DNA from: Rhodococcoides kyotonense
GTDB taxonomy: Bacteria; Actinomycetota; Actinomycetes; Mycobacteriales; Mycobacteriaceae
Direction of reading: 5' to 3'
Assembly: GCF_001645385.1 (NCBI RefSeq)
Contig: NZ_LVHI01000012.1
Coordinates: 559,552-623,551, forward strand
DNA: 64,000 bases
Shown in pieces: positions 28,311 through 36,964 of this stretch. The translations under genes were made by a program, and so were the position numbers. The notes beneath the pieces are model-generated. The model saw only the letters and a program-made list of their open reading frames with translations, ran no database searches and was not told the DNA's origin. Position 1 is the first letter of the stretch, and the number at the start of each line of letters is the position of its first letter.

Positions 28311-29536
28311 TTACGTACGTCCTCGTTGTTGCGGAACACCCATCGGAGGGCGACGAAACGGCACACCGTCGCAACGAGATTCGCGACGACGAGCACCGCG
28401 AGTTCCACGTGGCGAGACGCACCGGGCGCCCATGCATGCAGGAGGGCCAACGAACCACTAGTGACCAACAGGGCGAACCCGAACACGAGCAAGCCCTGCA
28501 ACTGATGCTTTCCGACGTCCTCGGATCCGCGGACGCCGAACGTGAACGCCCGGTTCGCCGCAGTGTTCAGCACGGCGGTGATCAGCAGGCCCAGGAAGTT
28601 CGCGGCCTGAGCACCGATCAACGGATGCAGGATGAGATAGAGCAGCGCGTACGCGATCGTGCTCGCGACGCCGATGATGGCGAAGCGCACCATCTGACCG
28701 ACCATTCCGTGCGGAACTCCTGCCACCAGCGGCTCCCGTCCGAGACTCCTGCGAAGGTCGGCGACCGGAAGCGCGCCGGTGGCCAGTGCGCGGCCGACGC
28801 GCCAGCAACCCTGCAGGTCCTTCACGGCGGTGTCGACGATGTTGACGCTCGAATTGGGGTCGTCGACCCAGTCGACGGGCACCTCGTGAATTCGCAGCCC
28901 TGCCTTCTCGGCGATGACGAGCAGTTCGGTGTCGAAGAACCAGCCCGTGTCCTGCACGAGCGGCAACAACTCACGAGCGACGTCGGTGCGCATCGCCTTG
29001 AAGCCGCACTGGGCGTCGGAGAATCGCGCACGCAGCGACGTTCGCAGAATCAGGTTGTAGCTGCGAGAGATGAACTCGCGCTTGGCACCTCGCACGACGC
29101 GGGACGAACGGGCGAGCCGTGAGCCTATCGCGAGATCGGAGTGACCCGACATCAGCGGAGCGATCAGGGGCATCAACGCGTTGAGGTCGGTGGACAGATC
29201 GACGTCCATGTACCCGACGACATCGGCGGTCGACGCCATCCACACTGCCTTCAGCGCGCGACCACGGCCCTTCTCGTCGAGGTGATGAACCTGGACGCTG
29301 TCGATCTCGGCCGCGAGCCGGTGCGCGACGGCGAGGGTGCCGTCGGTGCTCGCGTTGTCGGCGATGGTGATCGTCGACCGGAACGGGATGGCGTCGTGGA
29401 GATGAGCGTGCAGGCGACGAATGCACTGTTCGAGGTCCGCCTCTTCGTTGTAGACGGGAATGACCACTTCGAGAGTGGCCGCCTGGACCGAGCCAGGCTC
29501 ACGGCCGTCTGCTCGGAGTAGCGAGTTCGATGTCAT
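28307..29536 (-). CDS. GT2 glycosyltransferase fused to GtrA flippase-like domain
   Basis: 409 aa. Residues about 20-260 form a GT2 dolichyl-phosphate-sugar-synthase-like domain: [36 protein letters not shown] and the metal-binding [10 protein letters not shown] (DxD). Residues about 285-405 form a GtrA-like domain with four hydrophobic segments ([39 protein letters not shown]). The fusion suggests synthesis of a polyprenyl-phosphate sugar and its transfer across the membrane, with the downstream GT39 enzyme as user. ATG 29536 chosen; stop overlaps the GT39 start. Cell-wall or lipoglycan decoration is inferred. Confidence 0.9.
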   Translation of the reverse strand: MTSNSLLRADGREPGSVQAATLEVVIPVYNEEADLEQCIRRLHAHLHDAIPFRSTITIADNASTDGTLAVAHRLAAEIDSVQVHHLDEKGRGRALKAVWMASTADVVGYMDVDLSTDLNALMPLIAPLMSGHSDLAIGSRLARSSRVVRGAKREFISRSYNLILRTSLRARFSDAQCGFKAMRTDVARELLPLVQDTGWFFDTELLVIAEKAGLRIHEVPVDWVDDPNSSVNIVDTAVKDLQGCWRVGRALATGALPVADLRRSLGREPLVAGVPHGMVGQMVRFAIIGVASTIAYALLYLILHPLIGAQAANFLGLLITAVLNTAANRAFTFGVRGSEDVGKHQLQGLLVFGFALLVTSGSLALLHAWAPGASRHVELAVLVVANLVATVCRFVALRWVFRNNEDVRK

Positions 29537-29625
29537 GGGATCAAGATTCGGCCCGTCCCCTGCAACCACCCTGCATCCTCGCTGGCAGTTACCTGTGTGT
29601 GGCGAAGCCGCATACCCTGTCACCC

Positions 29626-30051
29626 ATGGCATCCGTGTTCAGCAAGATCATCAGCGGCGAGATCCCCGGACGATTCGTGTGGGAGGACGACGACGTCGTG
29701 GCATTCCTGACCATCGCACCGGTGACGCAGGGGCACACTCTGATCGTCCCGCGCGAGGAGATCGACCAGTGGCAGGACGTCGACGGCGCAGTCTTCGGCA
29801 AATTGACGGCCGTCGCCCAGAAGGTCGGACAGGCCGTTCGCACAGGGTTCGACGCACCGCGTGCGGGCTTCCTGATCGCAGGCCTCGAAGTTCCGCACCT
29901 GCACCTGCATGTGTTCCCGGCGTACGAGATGGGCAACTTCGACATCTCGAAGGCGGATCCGAGCCCGTCGCCGGAGTCGCTCGACGAGGCCGCGACGAAG
30001 ATCAGGGCAGCGCTCACCGACCTCGGCTACGGGGCGAACGTCCCGTCCTGA
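29626..30051 (+). CDS. HIT family protein
   Basis: 141 aa histidine-triad protein with IFSKIISG-type N terminus ([15 protein letters not shown]), [15 protein letters not shown] and the triad HLHLHVFP near residue 91. It probably hydrolyses a nucleoside phosphoramidate or dinucleotide; the physiological substrate is unknown. It is divergent from the GT2 gene (89-base gap), and its 3' end overlaps the 3' end of the convergent histidine kinase gene by 25 bases. Confidence 0.9.
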   Translation: MASVFSKIISGEIPGRFVWEDDDVVAFLTIAPVTQGHTLIVPREEIDQWQDVDGAVFGKLTAVAQKVGQAVRTGFDAPRAGFLIAGLEVPHLHLHVFPAYEMGNFDISKADPSPSPESLDEAATKIRAALTDLGYGANVPS

Positions 30052-31441
30052 TTCACGCGGGGCAGTTCGACGCGGAAGGTGGCACCCTCACCGGGAGCAC
30101 TGTCGACGGTGACGGTGCCGCCGTGCGCGGCGACGAGAGCAGCGACGATGGACAAACCGAGTCCGCTGCCGCCGCTTTCGCGGGTACGGGAGGTGTCGGT
30201 GCGGTAGAACCGCTCGAACACGTGTCGAGTCTCTTCCTCCGACAAGCCGTGCCCGGTGTCGCGTACCTCGAGCACCACCGATTCTTCGGTCGTGCCGACG
30301 CACACGGTGATCGAGGCGTCCGACGGTGTATGCCGTAGAGCGTTGCCGACGAGGTTGCCCAGCACCTGACGAAGTCGCGCATCGTCACCGGTGACCTCTG
30401 GAATTCCCGGCCCGGCCAACACCTTCAGTGCGATGTCGCGCTCGGGTGCAACGGCTTTGGCGTCGTGTACCGCGTCCGCTGCGATCGACAGAACGTCGAC
30501 GGTCTTCGTCTCGAGTGGCCGCTGCGCGTCGAGTCGCGCGAGCATCAACAAGTCCTCGACGAGCAGGCCCATGCGCGCCGACTCCCCTTCGATACGGTTC
30601 ATCAGCAGCGTGATGTCGCTCATCGCACCCTGGCGGTACAGCTCGGCGAAACCCCGAATCGTCGTCAGCGGCGTGCGCAGTTCGTGGCTCGCGTCCGCGA
30701 CGAAGCGTCGCATCTTGGTCTCCGACGCGCGAGCCGCCTCCTCGGACGCCTCGCTGGCCGCGAAAGCCCGTTGAATCTGCGAGAGCATGCCGTTCAGTGC
30801 AGCCGACAGTCGTCCGACCTCGGTGCGCTCGCTGCGCTCGGGGACGCGCTCGTGCAGATCACCTGCAGCGATGGCGGCGGCGGTCGCCTCGACCTCGACG
30901 AGCGGACGCAAACTGCGTCGTACGACGAAGTACGCGACGACGGCCAGGACGCCGAGAACGATTGCGCCGACGATCAATTGGAGCCGGACCAGCCGATCCA
31001 CGGTGAGGTTCGTCGGGGTCAGGCTCTGTGCGATCGTCGTCGTTCCCTGCGCGTTCGACACTGTCAGGGCGCGCCACTCGGTGTCGCCGCCGTCCACGGA
31101 TCCGACGGTGACGGGGTGGGACGCGTCGACACTCTCGACGTCGGGCGTGTCGGGTCCCGAGTTCTCCTGAAAATTGACCTCGCCCGCCTGGTTGACGGAT
31201 TCGACGTAGAAATCGCTCGGCGGTCGGCGGGATTCCGACGGCGGCGGCAGCGGTAGGTTCCGCGGCTCGGCCCACCCACGCGAGGCGTCCATCAGGCTCT
31301 TGTCGACGCGGTCGATCAGCGATCGTTCCAGCGCCGACGTCACCAGCACGCCCGACGCGGCCAGGCCAGCCGCGACGAGCAGCAGCAACGCCGCGACGAG
31401 CGTGAACCGCAGCGGGACGTCACGGAGCTTGGGCAGAACCT

Positions 31442-31445
<4 letters not shown>
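30027..31445 (-). CDS. two-component sensor histidine kinase (TcrY/TrcS-like)
   Basis: 472 aa membrane kinase. Hydrophobic segment near residues 15-35, extracytoplasmic region to about 155, second segment near 158-178, HAMP near 180-235, H-box [14 protein letters not shown] near 260 (phosphorylated His), N-box [11 protein letters not shown] near 370, then [10 protein letters not shown] (G1), FERFYR (F) and [14 protein letters not shown] (G2). It phosphorylates the response regulator encoded upstream; GTG 31445 overlaps the regulator's stop (GTGA). Signal unknown. Architecture and regulator similarity suggest the mycobacterial TcrXY/TrcRS group. Confidence 0.92.
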
Positions 31446-32140
<695 letters not shown>

Positions 32141-32240
32141 GACTCCATGATGGACCCCATCCCTGCCCACTCGCTGGTTCCTCGCTGTGAACTCGCTGTG
32201 AGCACCTGGCCGTCCGGGACGAGTGCAAGAATGTACGGCG

Positions 32241-33242
32241 ATGGTCGAGACGCAGGAGCCCGCACGCTCTCGCATCCGCATCGGTTCCATGCATGTATTC
32301 GCACTTCTGCTCGTGTCGGCGATCGTCTTCCGCGACCCGTTGGTGTCGTTCGTCGGCTCCGTTCCCGAGATACAGACCGGCGCGACGATCTTCCTGGGCG
32401 TCTTCGTCCAGGCGACACCGTTCCTCGTTCTCGGTGTCCTGGTCAGCGGCGCGATCGCGGCGCATCTGTCACCGAGGGTGTTGCGACGGCTCTTGCCGTC
32501 CGACGAGAAGAAAGCCGTCGGCGTCTCCGGGTTGGCCGGTATGGCATTGCCCGGGTGCGAGTGCGGAGCCGTCCCGGTCTCACGCCGGTTGATGGATCAG
32601 GGCGCTCCGACGTCGGCGGCATTGGCGTTCTTGTTGTCGGCGCCTGCGATCAACCCGGTCGTCCTCGTGTCGACGGCCGTCGCGTTTCCCGGTGAACCGC
32701 GCATGGTGCTCGCGCGTTTCGTCGGGTCGTTGGCGACGGCCTGGGTGATGGGGTGGCTGTGGGCCCGTGCAGGCAAGGCGGAATGGATCACCGCTCGGCT
32801 CGTCGACCACGACGTGGACACCGGCAGATCGAAGTGGGAAGTGTTCTCCGAGGCTGCTCGCCACGACCTGTTGCAGGCAGGTGCGTTTCTCGTGTTCGGT
32901 GCGGGCGCTGCGGCGGTGCTGCACATCGTCGTGCCCGACGCCGTCCTCGATCACCTCGCCGGCCAGATGCTGCTGGCAATTCTCGTGATGGCGTTTCTCG
33001 CCGTCGTGCTCGCGTTGTGTTCGGAGGCCGACGCCTTCGTCGCGGCGAGCATGTCGATGCTGCCGTTGCTTCCGCGGCTGGTGTTCCTCGTCGTCGGCCC
33101 GGCGGTCGACGTCAAGCTGATGGCGATGCAGTCAGGCAGTTTCGGACGCGGGTTCGTCGCCCGCTTCGCTCCGGTCACGCTCGTGGTCGCGATCGTCTGC
33201 GCGACCGTGTCCGGCTACCTGATCCTCGGCGGCGCCCGATGA
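32241..33242 (+). CDS. DUF318-family permease
   Basis: 333 aa polytopic membrane protein of the DUF318 / predicted permease family. Seen: several hydrophobic spans, the conserved PGCECGAVPVSRRL near residue 106 with a Cys-x-Cys pair, LSAPAINPVVL near 140, and ALCSEADAFVAAS near 268, the repeated half-motif. The family is linked to metal or arsenic/thiol handling in other bacteria, but the substrate is not settled. ATG 32241 chosen rather than upstream GTG. Its TGA overlaps the start of the TIGR03943 partner gene (ATGA), a pairing also seen in other genomes. Confidence 0.85.
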   Translation: MVETQEPARSRIRIGSMHVFALLLVSAIVFRDPLVSFVGSVPEIQTGATIFLGVFVQATPFLVLGVLVSGAIAAHLSPRVLRRLLPSDEKKAVGVSGLAGMALPGCECGAVPVSRRLMDQGAPTSAALAFLLSAPAINPVVLVSTAVAFPGEPRMVLARFVGSLATAWVMGWLWARAGKAEWITARLVDHDVDTGRSKWEVFSEAARHDLLQAGAFLVFGAGAAAVLHIVVPDAVLDHLAGQMLLAILVMAFLAVVLALCSEADAFVAASMSMLPLLPRLVFLVVGPAVDVKLMAMQSGSFGRGFVARFAPVTLVVAIVCATVSGYLILGGAR

Positions 33243-33928
33243 AACGCGAAGTTCAGAACGTCCTGCTGCTGCTTCTCGGCGGTGCACTCCTGCAGATCGC
33301 GCTCAACGGTGACTACGTTCGCTACGTCAAACCGAGCCTGCAACCGTATCTCGTGATCAGCGCGGCCTTCATGGTCGTGCTGGCGGTGGCCGCCATCGTC
33401 AGAGATGTCCGACGCGGCGGCCCCGGCCACGATCACGCGGACGGCAGTCACGCGCACAGCAGTCGCCCGTATTGGATGCTGCTGGTTCCGGCAGCGCTCA
33501 TTCTGTTCGTCGCGCCTCCCGCGTTGGGCGTGTCGTCGGTGTCCGATCGGGTGGTGACGGCCGATTCACTGGAGAAGACGGCCTTTCCACCCCTGCCCGA
33601 CGGCGACGCGCCCGAAGTCCCGATCCTCGACGTCGTTCAGCGGGCGGCGCGCGACAACACCGGCAGTCTCGACGATCGCGAGATCACCGTGACGGGGTTC
33701 GTCGTGCCGAACGACGACGGCAGCACCGACCTCGCGCGAGTCCTGGTGATCTGTTGCGCTGCCGACGCTCGGTCGATTCGCATCCATCTCGACAGGCCGA
33801 TCGACGGCGAGTGGCTCCGCGTCCGGGGCACGGTCGCGCCGTCGTCGCCGGAGACCGGGAACATCCCGACGATGACCGTCACCGGCGTCGAGCACATTCC
33901 GACGCCGGAGAACACGTACGCCTATTGA
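33239..33928 (+). CDS. TIGR03943/DUF1980-family membrane protein
   Basis: 229 aa. Two hydrophobic segments near residues 8-60, then a His/Asp-rich loop GHDHADGSHAHSSR (likely metal binding), a third hydrophobic segment near 80-100, and an extracytoplasmic C-terminal domain with ITVTGFVV and VLVICCAADARS (vicinal Cys). This is the standard partner of the preceding DUF318 permease; together they probably move or insert a metal or thiol-linked solute. Function is inferred from the pairing, and no assay-based role is known to me. Confidence 0.82.
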   Translation: MKREVQNVLLLLLGGALLQIALNGDYVRYVKPSLQPYLVISAAFMVVLAVAAIVRDVRRGGPGHDHADGSHAHSSRPYWMLLVPAALILFVAPPALGVSSVSDRVVTADSLEKTAFPPLPDGDAPEVPILDVVQRAARDNTGSLDDREITVTGFVVPNDDGSTDLARVLVICCAADARSIRIHLDRPIDGEWLRVRGTVAPSSPETGNIPTMTVTGVEHIPTPENTYAY

Positions 33929-33940
33929 GCGCCTTCGGCG

Positions 33941-33986
33941 CACGTGCGCAGAAATGTATAGCGGGCTATACATTTCTGCTCACGTG
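33941..33986. repeat. palindromic element, family 2, copy A
   Basis: Perfect 15-bp inverted repeat GCAGAAATGTATAGC (33948-33962), GG spacer, GCTATACATTTCTGC (33965-33979), flanked on both sides by CACGTG. Copy B is at 54181-54223 and shares CACGTGCGC, AATGTAYAGC, the spacer and GCTRTACATT. It lies after the TIGR03943 stop and before the riboswitch, with no T-tract, so it is either a terminator-like hairpin or a dispersed element. Confidence 0.8.
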
Positions 33987-34018
33987 GAGTTTGGTACCCT
34001 CGTACCAGTCTCGACGAC

Positions 34019-34068
34019 TAGCGGACGAGCGCACCGTACCCGGCCTGCGACAAGACGGTGCATGGGAG
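34019..34068 (+). ncRNA. guanidine-III (ykkC-III) riboswitch
   Basis: GGACGAG (34023-34029), CACCGTACCCGG (34032-34043), GACAAGACGGTG follow the guanidine-III consensus almost base for base. The stem GCACCGT (34031-34037) pairs with ACGGTGC (34055-34061), leaving CCCGG and ACAAG in the pseudoknot positions. The Shine-Dalgarno GGGAG (34064-34068) abuts the structure, ten bases before the gdx ATG. Guanidine-III riboswitches act on translation, releasing the ribosome site when guanidinium binds. The downstream guanidinium exporter supports the call. Confidence 0.93.
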
Positions 34069-34077
34069 TGTTCTGTC

Positions 34078-34392
34078 ATGGCTTGGATCGTTCTCGTCAT
34101 CTCCGGTGTCCTCGAAGCAGTCTGGGCGACTGCCCTCGGCAAATCCGAAGGGTTCTCGCGCCTGAGCCCCACTGTCGTCTTCGGTGTCGCGCTCGTCGCC
34201 AGCATGGCCGGACTCGCCTACGCGATGCGGACGCTGCCGACCGGAACCGCGTACGCCGTCTGGGTCGGAATCGGCGCCGCTCTGACCGTCGCGTACGCCA
34301 TGGCCACGGGCGACGAACCGGCGTCGTGGATCAAGATCGCCCTGCTGATGGGCATCGTCGGATGCGTCGTCGGGCTGAAACTGCTGCACTGA
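34078..34392 (+). CDS. gdx: guanidinium exporter, small multidrug resistance family
   Basis: 104 aa four-span SMR protein of the SugE/Gdx subfamily. It exports guanidinium in exchange for protons as an antiparallel dimer. Membrane-embedded Glu13 in SGVLEAVWATALG is the conserved proton/substrate site; the WATALGKSEGF string and GTAYAVWVGIGA near residue 58 are Gdx-specific, unlike EmrE-type drug exporters. The guanidine-III riboswitch directly upstream confirms the substrate class. Start ATG 34078. The repeat protein gene begins 25 bases after the stop. Confidence 0.94.
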   Translation: MAWIVLVISGVLEAVWATALGKSEGFSRLSPTVVFGVALVASMAGLAYAMRTLPTGTAYAVWVGIGAALTVAYAMATGDEPASWIKIALLMGIVGCVVGLKLLH

Positions 34393-34417
34393 TGTCTCCA
34401 GCAGTTACAGTAAAACG

Positions 34418-35200
34418 ATGAACTGGGTGTCAGCGATCACACTGCCTGTGCGCGCCGGGATCGCCGTCGCCGAGACAGCACTGTCGGCCACCGAACTCGC
34501 ATTGTCGACGACGCGTATGGCCCTCGAATCCGGTACTGCCACGCCGAAAGGCGCGGGCGGAACGCTGCAGCTGCTGTCCCAGCTCGGGCAGCTGACGTCC
34601 GACGACCGGGCACTCGGAAACGCGCTGCGGGCAGGCGGCCCGCTCGACCGGCTGCTCGCACCGGGAGGCGTCGTCGATCGGCTGACGTCCGACGAAGGCA
34701 CACTCGATCGCCTGCTCGCGGAGGGCGGACCGGTCGACCGCGTCACGGCGACGGGAGGTCCACTGGACCGGTTGTTCGCCGAGGACGGACCCATCGAACG
34801 ACTGCTCGCCGAAGGTGGCCTGCTCGATCGCATCACCGCGGTCGACGGGCCGCTCGAGCGATTGACCGCGAACGACGGTCCGCTCGAACTCCTCACGCGC
34901 GAGGACGGCATCCTCGAGCGCGCCATCCAGGAGGGCGGCCTGCTCGAACAGCTGCTCGCCGAGGGCGGGGCCATCGAACGGCTCACCGCACAGGGTGGGC
35001 CGTTGGATCAGCTGGTGACGCTGTCGCAGACACTGTCGTCGCTTGCCCCGAATCTCGAACGCATGAGCGTCAGCATCGACATCCTGCAGGACACGGTGGA
35101 AGTGCTTGCGGCAGCGGTCAATCCGCTGGGAGAGCTCGTCGGCCGTCTACCGAATCGATGGCTCAAGGGCGGAAAACAGACGGTGCACGAGCTTCACTGA
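34418..35200 (+). CDS. protein of thirteen tandem decapeptide repeats, function unknown
   Basis: 260 aa, not recognised as a named family. Residues 1-40 are an amphipathic Ala-rich segment. Residues 71-200 are exactly thirteen 10-residue units without indels; consensus A-E-G-G-P-L-D-R-L-(L/T), where position 4 Gly is invariant, 6 is Leu/Val/Ile, 7 is Asp/Glu and 8 mostly Arg. The tail 201-260 (LSSLAPNLERMSVSIDILQDTVEVLAAAVNP, split here) is helical and ends basic (RWLKGGKQ). No signal peptide or clear membrane span. Repeats look like a regular solenoid or coiled surface of alternating acidic and basic residues. Follows gdx by 25 bases so may be co-transcribed. Its 3' end overlaps the acyl-CoA dehydrogenase gene by 7 bases. 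Confidence 0.8.
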   Translation: MNWVSAITLPVRAGIAVAETALSATELALSTTRMALESGTATPKGAGGTLQLLSQLGQLTSDDRALGNALRAGGPLDRLLAPGGVVDRLTSDEGTLDRLLAEGGPVDRVTATGGPLDRLFAEDGPIERLLAEGGLLDRITAVDGPLERLTANDGPLELLTREDGILERAIQEGGLLEQLLAEGGAIERLTAQGGPLDQLVTLSQTLSSLAPNLERMSVSIDILQDTVEVLAAAVNPLGELVGRLPNRWLKGGKQTVHELH

Positions 35201-36333
35201 CGAAGACTGCGCGCGATGACGAGACGCTGAATCTGGTTGGTGCCTTCGAAGATCTGCGTGATCTTCGCGTCGCGCATGTACCGCTCGACGCGGAAGTCGC
35301 GCGTGTAGCCGTAACCGCCGAACACCTGAACGGCATCGGTGGTCACCTTCATCGCCGCATCCGTGGCGACCAGCTTCGCGACGGATGCACCCCGGGAGTA
35401 GTCGAGTCCGGCGTCGCGTCGTCGAGCGGCGTCGATGTAGGTGGCACGCGCGGACGCCACCGCGGCTGCCATGTCGGCGAGCAGGAACCCGAGACCCTGG
35501 TGGTCGACGATCTTCTTGCCGAACGTCGTGCGCTCGTTGGCATAGGCAACGGCGTCGTCGAGCGCGGCCTGCGCGATACCGACGGCCACCGCCGCGATAC
35601 CGAGACGACCGGAATCGAGTGCACTGAACGCGATCTGAAGACCCTGGCCTTCTGTTCCGAGCCTGCGCTCCGACGACACGAACGCGTTGTCGTAGTGGGC
35701 CGACGTCGTCGGAACGGCGTGCAATCCCATCTTCTCCTCGGGCTTGCCGAACGACAGTCCTTCCTGATCCTTCGGAATCAGGAAGCACGAGACACCCTTC
35801 GAACCCTCACCGGTACGGGCGAAGAGGTTGTAGAAGTCGGCGATGCCGCCGTGCGTGATCCACGCCTTCGACCCGTTGACGACGTAGCCGTCGTCCTTGG
35901 GCGTTGCCTTGCAGGCCAGCGCTGCCGCGTCGGAGCCGGCCTGCGGCTCGGACAGGCTGTAGGCGCCGATGAGGCTGCCGCCGAGCATGTCCGGCAGCCA
36001 CCGCTGCTTCTGTTCCTCGGTGCCGAAGGCGAGCAGCGGCGAACATGCCAGGCTGTGCACGCTCACCGCAACCGCGACGGCAGCCCACCGCGCGGCAAGT
36101 TCTTCCAGAACCTGCAGGTAGACCTCGTAGGACTGAGCACCACCACCCCACTCTTCGGGGAACGGCAGGCTCAGCAGACCCGCCTCGCCGAGCGTGCCGA
36201 ACACGTTGTCCGGGTAGGTCTCGTTCTTCTCGTGCTCGTCGACGATCGGATCCAGCACCTTGTCCGCGACGTCGCGGGTGAGCTGAATCAGGTCACGAGC
36301 TTCGTCGGTGGGAAGCAGACGATCGACGGGCAC
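35194..36333 (-). CDS. acyl-CoA dehydrogenase
   Basis: 379 aa FAD flavoprotein of the acyl-CoA dehydrogenase superfamily; oxidises an acyl-CoA thioester to the 2-enoyl-CoA and passes electrons to ETF. Seen: SLSEPQAGSDAAAL near 124 and WITHGG near 160 (FAD binding), GLGFLLADMA near 290, VFGGYGYTRDFRVERYMRDAKITQIFEGTNQ near 345-372 (quoted in parts: the QIFEGTN contains the catalytic Glu). Chain-length preference cannot be told. GTG 36333 chosen; the TetR gene is divergent 49 bases away and the two share an operator-like region, so TetR control is likely. Confidence 0.93.
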   Translation of the reverse strand: MPVDRLLPTDEARDLIQLTRDVADKVLDPIVDEHEKNETYPDNVFGTLGEAGLLSLPFPEEWGGGAQSYEVYLQVLEELAARWAAVAVAVSVHSLACSPLLAFGTEEQKQRWLPDMLGGSLIGAYSLSEPQAGSDAAALACKATPKDDGYVVNGSKAWITHGGIADFYNLFARTGEGSKGVSCFLIPKDQEGLSFGKPEEKMGLHAVPTTSAHYDNAFVSSERRLGTEGQGLQIAFSALDSGRLGIAAVAVGIAQAALDDAVAYANERTTFGKKIVDHQGLGFLLADMAAAVASARATYIDAARRRDAGLDYSRGASVAKLVATDAAMKVTTDAVQVFGGYGYTRDFRVERYMRDAKITQIFEGTNQIQRLVIARSLRQ

Positions 36334-36346
36334 TTGGAACTCCTCA

Positions 36347-36374
36347 CAGTACTGACGGACTCTCTCCAGTACTA
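36347..36374. promoter_or_regulatory. operator-like repeat between acyl-CoA dehydrogenase and TetR genes
   Basis: CAGTACTG (36347-36354) and CAGTACTA (36367-36374), two AGTACT palindromes 20 bases apart centre to centre, in the 49-base divergent gap. Spacing of two helical turns suits a TetR pair of dimers. Inferred from symmetry only. Confidence 0.55.
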
Positions 36375-36382
36375 TTACACGA

Positions 36383-36964
36383 ATGACCGCAGCTCACGCC
36401 ACCGCTCGCCGAGCCCAACTCTTCGACCAGCTGGTGGAGCTGCTCCTGGCCGAGGGTTTCGCGCACCTCACGCTCGACGACATCGCGTCCCGCCTCCACT
36501 GCAGCAAGTCGACGCTCTACACCCTCGCCGGCAGCAAGGAACAGCTGGTGCGGGCGGCCACGGTCCACTTCTTCCGCGGCGCGACGGACCAGGTCGAGGC
36601 GGCCATCGCCGGCATCGAGGGCTTCGCCGACCGCCTCACCGCATACCTGTCGGCGGTCGGCGTCGCGCTGCAACCGGCGTCGGACCGGTTCATGGACGAT
36701 CTCGCCGCGTTCGCACCCGCACGCGAGATCTACGAGCAGAACACGGCGTTCGCCGCCACACGCGTCCAAGAACTGATCGACGACGGCGCATCGACGGGTG
36801 AAGTCCGCAGTCTCCATGCGGCGTTCGTCGCCGATGTCGCCGCGTCGACCATGGCCCGAATTCAGAGCCGGGAGGTCGCGCAGCGCACCGGACTCGACGA
36901 CTCGCAGGCCTACGCGGAACTCGCCGCGCTGCTGACGACGGGTCTCACGGACGCCGGTTCCTGA
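36383..36964 (+). CDS. TetR family regulator, probably of the acyl-CoA dehydrogenase gene
   Basis: 193 aa. [22 protein letters not shown], then [27 protein letters not shown], the canonical TetR recognition helix and Tyr. The C-terminal ligand domain ([19 protein letters not shown]) resembles regulators of fatty-acid and acyl-CoA genes. It diverges from the acyl-CoA dehydrogenase gene, and the AGTACT repeats between them are the likely operator. Its 3' end overlaps the leuA 3' end by 55 bases tail to tail. Confidence 0.88.
   Translation: MTAAHATARRAQLFDQLVELLLAEGFAHLTLDDIASRLHCSKSTLYTLAGSKEQLVRAATVHFFRGATDQVEAAIAGIEGFADRLTAYLSAVGVALQPASDRFMDDLAAFAPAREIYEQNTAFAATRVQELIDDGASTGEVRSLHAAFVADVAASTMARIQSREVAQRTGLDDSQAYAELAALLTTGLTDAGS

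Noticed and set aside
33988..34010. TGGTAC-CCTC-GTACCA hairpin upstream of the guanidine-III riboswitch as a separate regulator
   Set aside because: A 6-bp stem without supporting context; it may be part of the promoter or leader and is not distinguishable from chance.
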